From: Paenibacillus sp. FSL K6-1330
Lineage (GTDB): Bacteria > Bacillota > Bacilli > Paenibacillales > Paenibacillaceae
NCBI RefSeq assembly: GCF_037976825.1
Contig: NZ_CP150269.1
Coordinates: forward strand, 4,291,501-4,355,500
Length of the DNA stretch: 64,000 bases
Reading direction: 5' to 3'
Shown here: one piece after another, positions 43,623-54,007 of the stretch
Numbering within the stretch: the first letter of the stretch is position 1
Layout: every line of letters begins with the position of its first letter
Notes under the pieces: generated by a model
What the model saw: only the letters and a program-made list of their open reading frames with translations
Told to the model about the DNA's origin: nothing
Database searches by the model: none
Program-made: the position numbers and the translations under genes

Positions 43623-45692
43623 TTAGATGGTGCGCGACCAATGGCGATGCGCCGCGATCGCCTCAATGAAGGCTTCGCCAAACGGCTTCAGATCCACATT
43701 CTCCTGAGCAACAACGATCCCTTCGCCGCTGGATGAAGGAAGTAAATTTGCCCCTTCGGCGATGGCTGCGATCGGTTTGAAATGCTGATACGCTTCCTTG
43801 ACGAAATCCAGCACCTTCTGCTCCGCCAGGAGCTCCGATACACTTAACGCGCCGCCTGCGACAAGCACCGCATCGAACAAGACTGAATCCGCCCCCAGCA
43901 GCGAATGGTTCACTTCCAATTCCGCGCCGGCCTTGCCTTGAATTACACCCAGCTTCGCGCTAACCACTTCGGTGATGATGCCGGCTTGCTGCAGCTGCGT
44001 AAGCACAAACGGCAGTTCATCCGTGAATCCGTTGCCTGCCAGTACCGCCACTTTACGGGTTAACGGGAGCTGCACGGTATTCATCATGCTCAGTGCCGGA
44101 GAAGACTCGCTGGAAGCGGAGCCACTGGTTTGCGGAGGCATGGTTCCAATCCCCTCCGAAATTCGGGTGGCAAGTTCGCTATCAACGTTGGCGAACAGGT
44201 CGACGACCTGCTGGCGAATTTCCTTTCGCTGCACTTTACCAAGCTCGAACTGGAATGCGGCTACGATATGCTGCTTCTCGACCTCAGACATGCTGTTCCA
44301 GAACAGGGCTGCTTGGCTGAAATGATCCTTAAAGCTGTCACTGCGTGCCTGCACCTTACGTCCTTCCACCTTCTCGGTGTAATGCTCGTAACCGCCGCGC
44401 TCCACTGGAACTGGCTTCGGTGTGTTACCGGCAATGCCGTTCTTGTGGTAGCTGACTGGTCCCTTATTAATGGTCATACGGTGCATCCCGTCACGCTGAT
44501 TGTTATGAACCGGTGCAATCGGGCGGTTGATCGGAATTTCGTGGAAATTGGGTCCACCAAGCCGTGAAAGCTGGGTATCGGTATAAGAGAACAAGCGGCC
44601 TTGCAGAAGCGGATCATTGGTAAAATCGATTCCGGGTACGACATGTCCGGGATGGAATGCAACCTGTTCCGTCTCCGCAAAAAAATTATCCGTATTGCGA
44701 TTGAGCGTCATCTTACCGATGATTTTGACGGGAATGAGTTCTTCGGGCCAAATCTTGGTCGGATCAAGGATGTCAAAACCAAAACTGAATTCCTCATCCT
44801 CCCGAATCATTTGAACACCAAACTCAAATTCCGGATAATTCCCTGATTCGATCGCATCCCACAGATCGCGGCGGTTAAAGTCAGGATCCTTGCCTGCCAG
44901 CTTCTGCGTTTCATCCCATACGAGGGAATGCGTGCCGAGCACGGGCTTCCAGTGAAATTTCACGAAATGCGCTTGTCCTTCTTCGTTCACGAAACGGAAG
45001 GTATGGACGCCGAAGCCCTCCATCATTCGGAAGCTTCGCGGAAGCGAGCGGTCGGACATCGCCCACATAATCATGTGCGCGCTTTCCGAATTGTTTGCGA
45101 CAAAATCCCAGAACGTATCATGGGCGGATTGCGCCTGCGGAATCTCGTTATGAGGCTCAGGTTTAACAGCGTGAATAAAATCAGGAAACTTCATGGCATC
45201 CTGTATGAAAAAAACCGGCATATTGTTGCCAACCAGATCATAATTCCCTTCTTCCGTATAAAACTTGGTTGCGAAACCGCGTACGTCCCTGACAGTGTCC
45301 GCTGATCCCCTGGAGCCCGCAACCGTGGAGAATCGGACAAACACCGGGGTGACGACGGAAGGGTCCTGCAGAAATTTGGCTTTTGTATAATCTTTCATGG
45401 ATTCATATAGCTGAAAATAACCGTGAGCCCCAAAACCGCGGGCATGCACAATCCGTTCCGGAATCCGCTCATGGTCGAAATGCGTCATCTTCTCTCTGAA
45501 ATGGAAGTCCTCCATCAAGGTCGGACCGCGCTCTCCCGCTTTAAGCGAATGTTCATCCTCAGAGACCTTAAGTCCCTGATTGGTTGTCAGTTCCTTAGCG
45601 TCATTGTCTACCGTGAATTGTTCCAGCTGTTGGTCCTTGCTCGTCTTGTTGTAACTGCTGTTAGCATTCGAATTGGCGTTTGAATTGTCCAT
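43623..45692 (-). CDS. katE: Large-subunit catalase (HPII/KatE type)
   Basis: A 689-aa clade 2 catalase that dismutates hydrogen peroxide. It has a long Asn/Ser-rich N-terminus, then the catalytic region [14 protein letters not shown] with the active-site His and [19 protein letters not shown] with the essential Asn/Asp area. The haem-proximal motif is [18 protein letters not shown]. The C-terminal 150 residues form the DJ-1/PfpI-like domain of large catalases ([20 protein letters not shown], then [13 protein letters not shown]). ATG 45690-45692 follows AGGAGG at ten bases. No peroxide-sensor gene is adjacent. Confidence 0.95.
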   Translation of the reverse strand: MDNSNANSNANSSYNKTSKDQQLEQFTVDNDAKELTTNQGLKVSEDEHSLKAGERGPTLMEDFHFREKMTHFDHERIPERIVHARGFGAHGYFQLYESMKDYTKAKFLQDPSVVTPVFVRFSTVAGSRGSADTVRDVRGFATKFYTEEGNYDLVGNNMPVFFIQDAMKFPDFIHAVKPEPHNEIPQAQSAHDTFWDFVANNSESAHMIMWAMSDRSLPRSFRMMEGFGVHTFRFVNEEGQAHFVKFHWKPVLGTHSLVWDETQKLAGKDPDFNRRDLWDAIESGNYPEFEFGVQMIREDEEFSFGFDILDPTKIWPEELIPVKIIGKMTLNRNTDNFFAETEQVAFHPGHVVPGIDFTNDPLLQGRLFSYTDTQLSRLGGPNFHEIPINRPIAPVHNNQRDGMHRMTINKGPVSYHKNGIAGNTPKPVPVERGGYEHYTEKVEGRKVQARSDSFKDHFSQAALFWNSMSEVEKQHIVAAFQFELGKVQRKEIRQQVVDLFANVDSELATRISEGIGTMPPQTSGSASSESSPALSMMNTVQLPLTRKVAVLAGNGFTDELPFVLTQLQQAGIITEVVSAKLGVIQGKAGAELEVNHSLLGADSVLFDAVLVAGGALSVSELLAEQKVLDFVKEAYQHFKPIAAIAEGANLLPSSSGEGIVVAQENVDLKPFGEAFIEAIAAHRHWSRTI

Positions 45693-45883
45693 TTGTCGGA
45701 ACCTCCTGGTATGTAGGTAGTAGATGAGTGTCTGACGAAGTTGCACTTGGTAATAGATCCGCTTGCGAACCCGAAATGTAATTACCCTGCAAAATGGAAT
45801 ACGAATCCAGCTTCAAACTTCCTTCATGAAAAGCTCATCTAACCGTTCGATTGGGTTTCGCGCCTGCATCTCCTGTCTCCAGC

Positions 45884-45916
45884 AAAAAACAGCCCCCTCC
45901 TAGAGGTGGGCTGCTC
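45884..45916 (-). terminator. Intrinsic terminator of the MocR gene
   Basis: Minus-strand AGCCC.CCTC...GAGG.GGGCT stem followed by six T, just past the MocR stop. Confidence 0.85.
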
Positions 45917-45926
45917 TGATTGTAAT

Positions 45927-47408
45927 TCAATGATTGTCCAAACATATGCTGCGATTTTGCACATAACACACCCGCTCCGATATCTCGATGAGACGACGGA
46001 CCCCTTCTTCCAGCTGAATCTCGCTGATATACGAATAACTCAGCCTGATCCACGAGTCCATCTGATCCAGCGGGTCGCAGATACGCCCCGGCACAAACGC
46101 TACCGATTCCGCCAGGCATTGCTGCAGCAACGCATCCACGTTGACGTTTTCCGGCAGCTGTATCCACAAATTCAAACCGCCGCCGGGGCTGTTCCATCGC
46201 CATTCTGTAGGCTCAAGCAGCTTCTCCATCCTCTCTTTACGAAGCTCCAGCGCAATCCGCAGCTTGGCCACATGCTCCTGAAGTCTGCTCGAGAAGAAAT
46301 AGTGCTGGAAAATCTTTTGCGTCAGCAGCGGCGTCCCGTTGTCCGACAACGCCTTGATCGGAAGGATGACATTCATCAGTTCCGGACGGGCAGCCAGCAC
46401 CGATATCCGCAAGCCGGGGGCCACATATTTGCTGAAGCTTCGAATGTGAATGACATAACCTTCGGTGTCGTAGTAAAAAAAAGGCAGCGGCGGCGGATCT
46501 CCAAAATAAATGTCGTGATACACCTCATCCTCCACCAGAATGCACTGATATCGCTCCGCCAGTTCCACCAGCGCCTTGCGCTGTGTGATCGGCACCGTAT
46601 ATCCCGTCGGATTCTGAAACGTTGGGTTCATATAGAACAGCTTCGGTTTCTCCGCTCGCATAAGACCTTCAATTCGTTCAAGGTCGTACCCTTCCGGTGT
46701 AATCTCAATTGGAAGCAGTTTGACATTTTGCTGCACAAAAACATCGATCGCCGGACTATACGTCGGCCGTTCGATCAATACACAGTCTCCGCTTTTGACG
46801 AGCGAACGCGAGATCAGGTCGATCGCTTGCTGGGATCCCGTTGTAATGAGCAGCTCTTCCGGATGGACCGTTATGCCTTGTTTGTCCATAAAATAGCGAG
46901 CCATCTCCTCGCGCAGCTCCAAATCTCCGGATACGGAAGAATACGTGCTTAATACTTTCGGATACATGTCAAACACTTGTTTCACGTGATTGGACAAGAA
47001 TGCATTTGGCAGCAGCCCAGGATCAATCAGCGCTTCCGACATCTGGTATTCGACCTGATGCCTGTGAATGTCGGACAAGCGGCTGCGATTGACATACACC
47101 GATTTGGCCTGATATGCCCATCGCGGGCTGGTTGTAAGGGATTCCGGTAATGTGTCTTCCGTCTTACCCGCTACGAAGTACCCTGATTTATATTTTACTT
47201 CCACGATCCCTTCCTCAAGCAGCAGCTGATAAGCCTTCAGCACCGTTAATCGGTGAACGTTCAAACGCTCCGCCATCGCCCTCACGGATGGGATTTTGTC
47301 AGTCTCCTTCCACTCTCCCCGAGCTATTCCTTCCAGTATCGTGTCATAGACCGACTGCTGTAATGTTCGCTTACCATGATTCTTGTCGTCCAGCGTTGAT
47401 AATTCCAT
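45927..47408 (-). CDS. MocR/PdxR-type GntR regulator with aminotransferase domain
   Basis: A 493-aa fusion of a GntR winged helix (about 15-80; VYDTILEGIARGEWKETDKIPSVRAMAERLNVHRLTVLKAYQLL in segments) with a PLP-binding fold-type I aminotransferase domain (about 115-493). The PLP lysine is in IHIRSFSKYVAPGLRISVL. YHDIYFGDPPP and TTGSQQAIDLI are typical. These proteins sense PLP or an amino compound and usually regulate a divergent gene. The ATG 47406-47408 has GGGGAGG five bases upstream. The divergent EamA exporter is the likely target. Confidence 0.9.
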   Translation of the reverse strand: MELSTLDDKNHGKRTLQQSVYDTILEGIARGEWKETDKIPSVRAMAERLNVHRLTVLKAYQLLLEEGIVEVKYKSGYFVAGKTEDTLPESLTTSPRWAYQAKSVYVNRSRLSDIHRHQVEYQMSEALIDPGLLPNAFLSNHVKQVFDMYPKVLSTYSSVSGDLELREEMARYFMDKQGITVHPEELLITTGSQQAIDLISRSLVKSGDCVLIERPTYSPAIDVFVQQNVKLLPIEITPEGYDLERIEGLMRAEKPKLFYMNPTFQNPTGYTVPITQRKALVELAERYQCILVEDEVYHDIYFGDPPPLPFFYYDTEGYVIHIRSFSKYVAPGLRISVLAARPELMNVILPIKALSDNGTPLLTQKIFQHYFFSSRLQEHVAKLRIALELRKERMEKLLEPTEWRWNSPGGGLNLWIQLPENVNVDALLQQCLAESVAFVPGRICDPLDQMDSWIRLSYSYISEIQLEEGVRRLIEISERVCYVQNRSICLDNH

Positions 47409-47436
47409 CTGCTCCTCCCCAATCCACATAAATCAT

Positions 47437-47466
47437 ATCTGTTCTACCTATCGCCAATCTGTTCTA
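47437..47466. promoter_or_regulatory. Direct-repeat operator between MocR and EamA genes
   Basis: ATCTGTTCTA occurs twice in direct orientation (47437-47446 and 47457-47466), 20 bp apart, in the 97-bp divergent control region. MocR-type regulators commonly bind direct repeats spaced by whole helical turns. A TATAGTATAG box follows. Confidence 0.6.
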
Positions 47467-47505
47467 TTAACTACCTATTATAGTATAGAAAAAGGAGGAT
47501 GCTAC

Positions 47506-48420
47506 ATGATTATTTTTAACTACTTGCTTATGTGCGCCATTTTCAGTACGACGTTTCTCGCCATCAAGATTGGCGTTGAAGCAGGACTGCCGCCGTTTCT
47601 CTCAGCAGGGCTTCGATTTCTTCTGGCGGGCGCCTTCATCTTCCTATGGATGATATGGCAGCGGAAGGCAAAACCGAGCCTTCTCCTGCGAAAGGAATTC
47701 CTTCTAATCGGGATGACCAGCACATTCTTGACGTTTGCAACGCTGTATTGGGCCGAGCAGTACGTGTCCTCAGGGATCGCCGCCATCCTATCGGCAACAG
47801 GCCCCATGATGATTCTGATGATTCAATCGGTTGTGATGCGGAAAAATGCCCGGCGTAGTGATTATTGGGGATGCGCGGTCGGTTTTGCGGGGGTATGTTT
47901 GCTCATTATGCCCGAGCTAGCGATGGGGAGCGATCTCATCTGGATTCTGAGCTGTATCGCAATTCTTATAGGCGAAATCGGTTATAGTGTGGGCTCCCTG
48001 GCTACCCGGAAATTGTCCTTTGACATGCCGAATGTCTCACCGATTACGATCAATGCGGTGCAGATGATGTATGGCGGCGCAGCCCTATTGCTGTTATCCC
48101 TGTTCAGTGAACAGGTACAATGGAATGGTATTCTAACGTTGCCAGCCATCGGATCTGTCTTGTATTTGACGATGGTTGGCTCGATGCTGGGCCATAGTCT
48201 ATATGCCTGGCTGCTAAAAGCAACGAATGCCTTTTTCCCGTCCACCTGGCTCTTTGTTTCTCCAATCATCGCGTTGGGGCTGGGCGCATTTCTGTACGAC
48301 GAAGCAATTTCTTCCTATTCCATCATTGGCAGCATGCTCATCATCGGCGGGATTCTGATCGTGAATCTCCCTGAGCTTCGAGCACGCCGGACCGCGCGCC
48401 GTGTGGCTTCAAGCACTTGA
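47506..48420 (+). CDS. EamA/DMT-family transporter
   Basis: A 304-aa membrane protein with ten predicted helices in two EamA repeats (about 5-135 and 150-285). Motifs are ISTTFLAIKIGVEAG-like (IFSTTFLAIKIGVEAGLPPF), RFLLAGAFIFLWM, YWAEQYVSSGIAAIL and SPIIALGLGAFLYDE. It resembles YdcZ/RhaT-type exporters of amino acids or other metabolites. AAGGAGG precedes ATG 47506; upstream in-frame ATGs have no ribosome binding site. It is probably controlled by the divergent MocR protein. Confidence 0.9.
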   Translation: MIIFNYLLMCAIFSTTFLAIKIGVEAGLPPFLSAGLRFLLAGAFIFLWMIWQRKAKPSLLLRKEFLLIGMTSTFLTFATLYWAEQYVSSGIAAILSATGPMMILMIQSVVMRKNARRSDYWGCAVGFAGVCLLIMPELAMGSDLIWILSCIAILIGEIGYSVGSLATRKLSFDMPNVSPITINAVQMMYGGAALLLLSLFSEQVQWNGILTLPAIGSVLYLTMVGSMLGHSLYAWLLKATNAFFPSTWLFVSPIIALGLGAFLYDEAISSYSIIGSMLIIGGILIVNLPELRARRTARRVASST

Positions 48421-48461
48421 TATCGAACCTGCAAGGCTCCAAGGATTAACGCAAAAATTAA

Positions 48462-48503
48462 AACGGCTGCAACTCGTAAACCTCATCACGAGTAGCAGCC
48501 GTT
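48462..48503. terminator. Bidirectional terminator between EamA and gcvH
   Basis: Stem AACGGCTGC/GCAGCCGTT, one mismatch, then ACTCGT/ACGAGT around a ten-base loop, between converging genes. Confidence 0.8.
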
Positions 48504-48535
48504 ATGTTTCATTATTTAAGGTTATGATTCAATAC

Positions 48536-48925
48536 TTAATCCACTTTGGCACGATATGCCTCTGCGGTGAGCAGCTTTCCGAGTGCCTCCTCCAGGTCAC
48601 CTTCCACCTCAACCTCAATGATCCATCCGCCTTCGTACGGCTCTCCGTTCACAAGCTCCGGCTGATCTTCCAGGGAAGTATTCACTTTCGTGATGGTACC
48701 GGATACAGGGGAATACAGTTCCGATACGGTTTTGACCGACTCAATGGTACCGATGCTGTCACCTGCAGCAACGACAGCGCCCGCCTCGGGGAGTTCTACG
48801 AATACGATATCGCCCAGCTGGCATTGCGCATGATCAGAAATACCGACGCGCACCACATTTCCATCTACCTTCAACGCCCATTCATGATCGTCGCTGTACA
48901 CCAAATTCTCTCTGATTTCACTCAT
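48536..48925 (-). CDS. gcvH: Glycine cleavage system H protein
   Basis: A 129-aa lipoyl carrier that shuttles the aminomethyl group between the P and T proteins. The lipoylation site is Lys65 in GTIESVKTVSELYSPVSG. The length is normal and AGGAG precedes the ATG. Unusually for Bacillota operons that keep the gcv genes together, gcvH is transcribed away from gcvT-gcvPA-gcvPB. It has its own glycine riboswitch (49005-49212). Confidence 0.96.
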   Translation of the reverse strand: MSEIRENLVYSDDHEWALKVDGNVVRVGISDHAQCQLGDIVFVELPEAGAVVAAGDSIGTIESVKTVSELYSPVSGTITKVNTSLEDQPELVNGEPYEGGWIIEVEVEGDLEEALGKLLTAEAYRAKVD

Positions 48926-48973
48926 TACGGATACTCCTCTTTTCTTAAAGAAATGAAATTAAGGTGAATAAAT

Positions 48974-49016
48974 GAAAAAAAGGACGCGAAAAAAGGCATT
49001 CGCCTTCTCTCTGTCC
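48974..49016 (-). terminator. Expression-platform terminator of the gcvH riboswitch
   Basis: On the minus strand AGGAC...GTCCT encloses a smaller AAGGC-GAAT-GCCTT hairpin followed by T-runs. The outer arm overlaps the last aptamer strand (GGACAGAG), as expected for glycine-controlled termination. Confidence 0.75.
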
Positions 49017-49212
49017 TCGGTACCTGAGAGTTTATGATCGACCGCTTCTTGTTTTCGGTTCGACCTTTCCCCTTGGGTGGCTTGCGCACTCTCCAGAGCT
49101 GCGTCAGATGGCGGTTCGTTTACCTGAGAGATTACTCGTCAGCCTGGCAGGCGTAACGGTTTGCTCCTTCGGTGCCGCCAAGGTTTGAACCTTCTCGTGG
49201 CGGTCTCTCCCA
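49005..49212 (-). promoter_or_regulatory. Tandem glycine riboswitch of gcvH
   Basis: Two glycine aptamers read on the minus strand. The first runs from GGGAGAGACC (49211 downward) through CGAAGGAGCAAA to CTCTCAGGTA (49121-49130). The second runs from CTCTGGAGAGTGCGC (about 49097) to CTCTCAGGTACCGAGGACAG (ending near 49011). These are the hallmark conserved elements. Glycine binding is expected to permit gcvH expression. Confidence 0.93.
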
Positions 49213-49416
49213 TCCATCATCATCCGCATATTCGGTTGGCTTATTCTCCCACAGAATAAAACAGGGATGCAGTGATGTCAAGATATCTGACAAAAATTTT
49301 AAGAATGAAAATATTTTGGTGAAATAAAGGTTGACACTTTATGGAGAGGCACGTTTATAATAATCACAAGAACGTAGAATGATCTGACAACTCAATAATT
49401 TTCACGCGGATGATGG

Positions 49417-49625
49417 TAGCGGGAGAGATTACCGACAAGATTGACAGGTAGCGCCGAAGGAGTAAGCCGTAACACGGTGAATCTCTCAGGCAAAAGGACC
49501 TTTACCGGACGCACCTCTGGAGAGAATTCTGAATGTAGAATCACCCACGGGGAAACTCACACACGCTTGACATTATACTTACATGACATGTGGGGTAACT
49601 CTCAGGTACAAAGGACAGAGCAGAA
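49417..49625 (+). promoter_or_regulatory. Tandem glycine riboswitch of gcvT-gcvPA-gcvPB
   Basis: Aptamer 1 spans about 49417-49508 (GCGGGAGAGATTACC, CGCCGAAGGAGTAAGCC, ATCTCTCAGGCAAAAGGACC). Aptamer 2 spans about 49514-49622 (CTCTGGAGAGAATTC ... GTAACTCTCAGGTACAAAGG, then ACAGAG). The second aptamer has a longer, variant P3 arm. An ORF that runs through this region into gcvT has no ribosome binding site. Confidence 0.94.
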
Positions 49626-49687
49626 GGATTACGCAACGAGCGGGCTTTTTTTAGCACGGCTTGTTATCCTTCTGTCTGTCCTTTTTT
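49613..49687 (+). terminator. Expression-platform terminator of the gcvT riboswitch
   Basis: GGACAG.GCAGAAGGAT (49613-49629) pairs with ATCCTTCTG.CTGTCC (49666-49681), followed by TTTTTT. Its 5' arm includes the GGACAG strand of aptamer 2, so ligand-bound aptamer and terminator exclude each other. Confidence 0.8.
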
Positions 49688-49731
49688 GGTGTTTCCCCCA
49701 ATTGATCATGCCAATTAGAAGAGGTGAAGAG

Positions 49732-50844
49732 ATGAGTTCATTACAACGTACACCGCTTTACCCGCTTTATTCCGATTTTCCTTCTGCCCGCTGCATCGAC
49801 TTCGGCGGCTGGGAACTGCCCGTGCAATTTTCTGGCATTGTTCAAGAGCATGAAGCCGTACGCAAGCACGCCGGCCTGTTCGACGTCTCCCATATGGGTG
49901 AATTTATCGTCACCGGACAAGACGCTGAAGCTTTTATCCAGAAGATGACCACAAATGATGTAACCCGCATATCAATTGGCCAGGCCCAATACACGTTAAT
50001 GTGTTACGACAACGGCGGTACGGTAGATGACCTGCTTGTGTATAAACTGTCGGCAGATCGATTCATGCTGGTTGTAAACGCATCCAACATCGACAAAGAC
50101 CTCCAGTGGCTTCAAGATCATCTTGCAGGTGATGTCACCATCCGTAATGTGTCCGCTGAGACGGCTCTCATTGCGCTTCAGGGACCTGCCGCCGTGAACA
50201 TCATGTCACAGGTAACCAATGAGGCGCCAAGCGAACTCCCTTCCTTCCATTTTATTCAGAACGCACAGGTATGCGGCTGCACCGCCCTGCTCTCCCGCAC
50301 CGGTTATACCGGAGAAGACGGCTTTGAAATCTATTGCTCCGCTGGGGATGCTCCCACAATTTGGAGAGAACTATTAGCTGCCGGAGAACCACATGGTCTT
50401 GTTCCAACCGGACTCGGCGCCCGCGATACACTCCGTTTCGAGGCGAAATTACCCTTGTACGGCCAAGAGCTCTCAAACACGATCTCTCCGCTTGAAGCCA
50501 GTCTCGGTTTCTTCGTGAAGCTGGACAGCGGCGATTTCATCGGTCGGGAAGCGCTTCAACAGCAGAAGCAAGACGGTGTACCGCGTAAGCTGGTCGGCAT
50601 TGAACTCATCGATCGCGGAATTCCGCGATCCCACTATCCTGTATACAACAATGAAGGAGAACCCATCGGTGAAGTGACCAGCGGTACCCAATCCCCTTCA
50701 CTCAAGCGAAATCTCGGATTAGCCCTGATCGAAACCTCATATACGGGTCTCGATACCGAGGTATGGGTCGAGATCCGCGGTAAGAAGTTAAAAGCCAAAG
50801 TGGTAAAGACACCATTCTACAAAAGAGGAGCTACCTTAACATGA
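49732..50844 (+). CDS. gcvT: Glycine cleavage system T protein (aminomethyltransferase)
   Basis: A 370-aa tetrahydrofolate-dependent enzyme that releases ammonia and makes 5,10-methylene-THF from the aminomethyl-lipoyl H protein. Family motifs are [48 protein letters not shown] and [17 protein letters not shown] 49732 has GAGGTG upstream and gives the usual length. The stop overlaps the gcvPA start by four bases. Confidence 0.96.
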   Translation: MSSLQRTPLYPLYSDFPSARCIDFGGWELPVQFSGIVQEHEAVRKHAGLFDVSHMGEFIVTGQDAEAFIQKMTTNDVTRISIGQAQYTLMCYDNGGTVDDLLVYKLSADRFMLVVNASNIDKDLQWLQDHLAGDVTIRNVSAETALIALQGPAAVNIMSQVTNEAPSELPSFHFIQNAQVCGCTALLSRTGYTGEDGFEIYCSAGDAPTIWRELLAAGEPHGLVPTGLGARDTLRFEAKLPLYGQELSNTISPLEASLGFFVKLDSGDFIGREALQQQKQDGVPRKLVGIELIDRGIPRSHYPVYNNEGEPIGEVTSGTQSPSLKRNLGLALIETSYTGLDTEVWVEIRGKKLKAKVVKTPFYKRGATLT

Positions 50845-52190
50845 AGCATCGTTACTTGCCTATGACGGATCAGGATCAAGCCGATATGCTTGCTGCGGTC
50901 GGCGCGGAAACGATCGAAGATCTGTTTGCCGATATCCCCCAAGCGGTCCGTTACAACGGCGTTCTCCCCATGTCAAAACGGCTGGGTGAGCCTGAGCTTC
51001 TCAAGCATATGCGCCGCCTGTCAGACCGCAATGCCGATTTCGACCGTTATACAAGCTTTCTGGGGGCTGGTTTGTACGACCACCACATTCCTGTCGTACT
51101 CAATCATGTGATCTCCCGCTCTGAATTCTACACCGCGTATACACCGTACCAACCGGAGATCAGCCAAGGCGAGCTGCAAGCGATTTTTGAATTTCAATCC
51201 TATATCTGTGAATTGACCGGCATGAAAGTTGCCAATGCCAGCATGTATGACGGTTCCACGGCACTTGCCGAGGCTGCGGCGCTCGCCAGCGGGGCAACCA
51301 AACGGAAGAAAATCGTCATTTCGCGTGCTGTCCATCCCGAAGCCCGTGAAATCGTTCTGACTTCGGCCCGCGGACTCGATCTGGACGTCGTGGAAGTCGG
51401 CATCGTCAATGGCGTTACCGACCAGGATGCACTCGCTGCTGCCATAACGGATGATACCGCCGCCGTGCTCCTGCAATCACCGAATTTCTTCGGCTGCATC
51501 GAAGATGTGAAATCAATCGAGCCGCTGGTTCATGAGAAAAAAGCACTGCTTGTGCTGAGCGTAAACCCGCTGTCCCTTGGTTTACTGGAATCCCCTGGCG
51601 TGCTTGGAGCCGACATCGTTGTCGGCGATGCCCAGCCGCTTGGCATTCCGGCATCTCTCGGCGGACCGACCTGCGGATTCTTCGCGGTATCCGAACCGCT
51701 GATGCGCCGCATTCCTGGTCGTATCGTGGGTCAAACCGTCGATCAGGACGGCAAACGCGGATTTGTACTGACACTGCAGGCGCGGGAACAACATATTCGC
51801 CGTGAAAAGGCAACGTCGAACATCTGCTCGAACCAGGCGCTGCTCGCGCTGTGTGCGTCCGTATATATGTCTACCCTAGGTAAAGCCGGCATGCAGGAAG
51901 CAGCGCTGCTGAATGTGCGCAAATCCCATTACGCTGCCGACCGTGTCGCAAACGGCTCCCTCTCCCTCCCGTTCAGCTCGCCGTTCTTTAATGAATTTGT
52001 GGTGAAACTGCCCGAAGGAACGAATGTGAAGCAGGTCAACTCGAAGCTTCTGGGTGCAGGTTATATCGGAGGTTATGATCTTGGCGCTGTGTACCCTGAG
52101 CTTCAAGGATGCATGCTGATCGCCGTGACCGAACGGCGGACGAAGGAAGAAATCGACCAATTTATTGGTGAATTGGAGGCGATCGTATGA
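50841..52190 (+). CDS. gcvPA: Glycine dehydrogenase (decarboxylating) subunit 1
   Basis: A 449-aa N-terminal half of the PLP-dependent P protein, which decarboxylates glycine. Typical segments are [40 protein letters not shown] and [20 protein letters not shown]. It overlaps both neighbours by four bases (ATGA), indicating translational coupling for subunit stoichiometry. The split into two subunits is normal for Bacillota. Confidence 0.96.
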   Translation: MKHRYLPMTDQDQADMLAAVGAETIEDLFADIPQAVRYNGVLPMSKRLGEPELLKHMRRLSDRNADFDRYTSFLGAGLYDHHIPVVLNHVISRSEFYTAYTPYQPEISQGELQAIFEFQSYICELTGMKVANASMYDGSTALAEAAALASGATKRKKIVISRAVHPEAREIVLTSARGLDLDVVEVGIVNGVTDQDALAAAITDDTAAVLLQSPNFFGCIEDVKSIEPLVHEKKALLVLSVNPLSLGLLESPGVLGADIVVGDAQPLGIPASLGGPTCGFFAVSEPLMRRIPGRIVGQTVDQDGKRGFVLTLQAREQHIRREKATSNICSNQALLALCASVYMSTLGKAGMQEAALLNVRKSHYAADRVANGSLSLPFSSPFFNEFVVKLPEGTNVKQVNSKLLGAGYIGGYDLGAVYPELQGCMLIAVTERRTKEEIDQFIGELEAIV

Positions 52191-53644
52191 AACCGGAAAA
52201 AGCCTTGATATTTGAACTCAGCAAGCCCGGCCGTGTCGCCTATTCCCTGCCCGAATGCGACGTTCCGGAAACCGACGCCGCATCCTTGATTCCGGAAAGC
52301 CTGCTTCGCAGCAAACCGGCGGAACTGCCTGAGGTCTATGAAGTTGATGTCATTCGTCACTATACCGAGCTGTCGAGACGGAACTTTGGTATCGATAACG
52401 GCTTCTATCCGCTCGGCTCATGCACAATGAAATACAACCCGAAGATCAACGAGGATGTTGCCCGTTTTGCTGGCTTTGCCAAGATTCATCCGTACCAGCC
52501 TGAAGAAAGCATTCAAGGCGCTCTGGAGCTGCTCTATACCCTGCAGAATGATCTCGCAGCACTGACCGGCATGGATCAAGTAACACTTCAGCCCGCTGCG
52601 GGAGCCCATGGGGAATGGACAGGGCTGATGCTGATTCGTGCTTACCATGAAAGCCGTGGCGAGAAGCGCACCAAGGTCATTGTTCCCGACTCCTCGCACG
52701 GTACCAACCCTGCCAGTGCAACGGTAGCCGGTTACGACACGATTACAATTAAGTCCAATGAGCGCGGCATGGTGGATCTCGATGCCCTTCGCGCAGTTGT
52801 CGGTGACGATACGGCGGCTTTAATGCTGACAAACCCTAGCACACTGGGGCTGTTCGAAGAGCAAATCGTGGAAATTGCGGAAATCGTGCATGAAGCCGGT
52901 GGCCTGCTATACTATGACGGAGCCAATTCCAACGCCATCATGGGCATTACCCGCCCCGGCGACATGGGCTTCGACGTAGTCCATCTCAACCTGCACAAAA
53001 CGATGAGCACGCCGCATGGCGGCGGCGGTCCCGGTGCAGGCCCAGTTGGCGTGAAGAGCCTGTTGATCCCGTTCCTGCCAAAACCGATCGTGTCCAAACG
53101 CGAGGACGGCACCTTCTATTGGGATTACGACCGTCCACAGTCGATCGGCCGCGTGAAGGCGTTCTATGGCAACTTTGGCATCCTGGTCCGGGCCTACACG
53201 TATATTCGCACCTATGGACCGGAAGGACTGCGCCGCGTCTCGGAGCTCGCCGTGCTGAATGCCAATTACATGATGCATCGTCTGGCTCCATACTACGAAG
53301 TAGCCTACCCAGGGCTGTGCAAGCATGAATTTGTGCTGTCCGGCAAAAAACTGAAGGAGTTCGGCGTACGCACCCTCGATGTTGCCAAGCGGCTGCTCGA
53401 TTTTGGATATCATCCGCCAACCATCTACTTCCCGCTCAACGTAGAGGAATGCATCATGATTGAGCCGACCGAGACCGAGAGCAAAGAAACGCTGGACGGT
53501 TTCATCCACACGATGATCCAGATTGCCAAAGAAGCCGAAACCACGCCGGAGGTTGTCATAGGCGCCCCTTATACCACGGTCGTGAAGCGACTCGACGAAA
53601 CGACGGCAGCACGTAAACCGGTTCTGAACTGCACCTGCGGTTAA
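52187..53644 (+). CDS. gcvPB: Glycine dehydrogenase (decarboxylating) subunit 2
   Basis: A 485-aa C-terminal half of the P protein carrying the cofactor lysine, Lys271 in [38 protein letters not shown] and [11 protein letters not shown] are characteristic. It pairs with GcvPA to form the heterotetrameric P enzyme. It is the last gene of the riboswitch-controlled operon and is followed by a strong terminator. Confidence 0.96.
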   Translation: MKPEKALIFELSKPGRVAYSLPECDVPETDAASLIPESLLRSKPAELPEVYEVDVIRHYTELSRRNFGIDNGFYPLGSCTMKYNPKINEDVARFAGFAKIHPYQPEESIQGALELLYTLQNDLAALTGMDQVTLQPAAGAHGEWTGLMLIRAYHESRGEKRTKVIVPDSSHGTNPASATVAGYDTITIKSNERGMVDLDALRAVVGDDTAALMLTNPSTLGLFEEQIVEIAEIVHEAGGLLYYDGANSNAIMGITRPGDMGFDVVHLNLHKTMSTPHGGGGPGAGPVGVKSLLIPFLPKPIVSKREDGTFYWDYDRPQSIGRVKAFYGNFGILVRAYTYIRTYGPEGLRRVSELAVLNANYMMHRLAPYYEVAYPGLCKHEFVLSGKKLKEFGVRTLDVAKRLLDFGYHPPTIYFPLNVEECIMIEPTETESKETLDGFIHTMIQIAKEAETTPEVVIGAPYTTVVKRLDETTAARKPVLNCTCG

Positions 53645-53669
53645 TATTGAGTTAATCTATACTCCTTAA

Positions 53670-53719
53670 GAAAGGGTGTCCCCTCGCCGTAGGATCGGCG
53701 GTAAGAGACACCCTTTTTT
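53670..53719 (+). terminator. Terminator of the gcvT-gcvPA-gcvPB operon
   Basis: AAAGGGTGTC pairs with GACACCCTTT around a structured loop containing CCG/CGG, followed by TTTTTT. Confidence 0.9.
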
Positions 53720-54007
53720 GTGCTGGACAATATAGAGATTTAGTCACCTGTTTAATGACTATTTCAGCAGCAGCCAACTTCCCCTCATACGATGGGACTA
53801 ACTCCCCGGATAAAATTGGGGGGCATTCCCATTCCAGCCCAATAAACCTACGGTCATTCCACAAACTATCCATGCTATCCATTAGCAGAGTCCCTTCCGC
53901 CTCCTTCTTGTTCTCTATTAGAAAGCCCAAATATATGATATAAAGTATATAATTATATACGGCTTACTTCTACCAAGCTGACCAAAGACGAAAGATGCGG
54001 TGATCGA
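53720..54007. other. Intergenic region without convincing gene
   Basis: About 290 bases between the gcv terminator and the arylamine acetyltransferase. A minus-strand frame exists but runs through the terminator and lacks a well-placed ribosome binding site. An AT-rich TATATAATTATATA segment near 53945 may belong to the promoter of the downstream gene. Confidence 0.4.

Noticed and set aside
49441..49731. N-terminal extension of GcvT
   Set aside because: The frame runs through the glycine riboswitch and its terminator; ATG 49732 has the ribosome binding site and gives the usual protein length.
53652..53930. Minus-strand frame of 92 codons downstream of gcvPB
   Set aside because: It reads through the gcv operon terminator and has no well-placed ribosome binding site.
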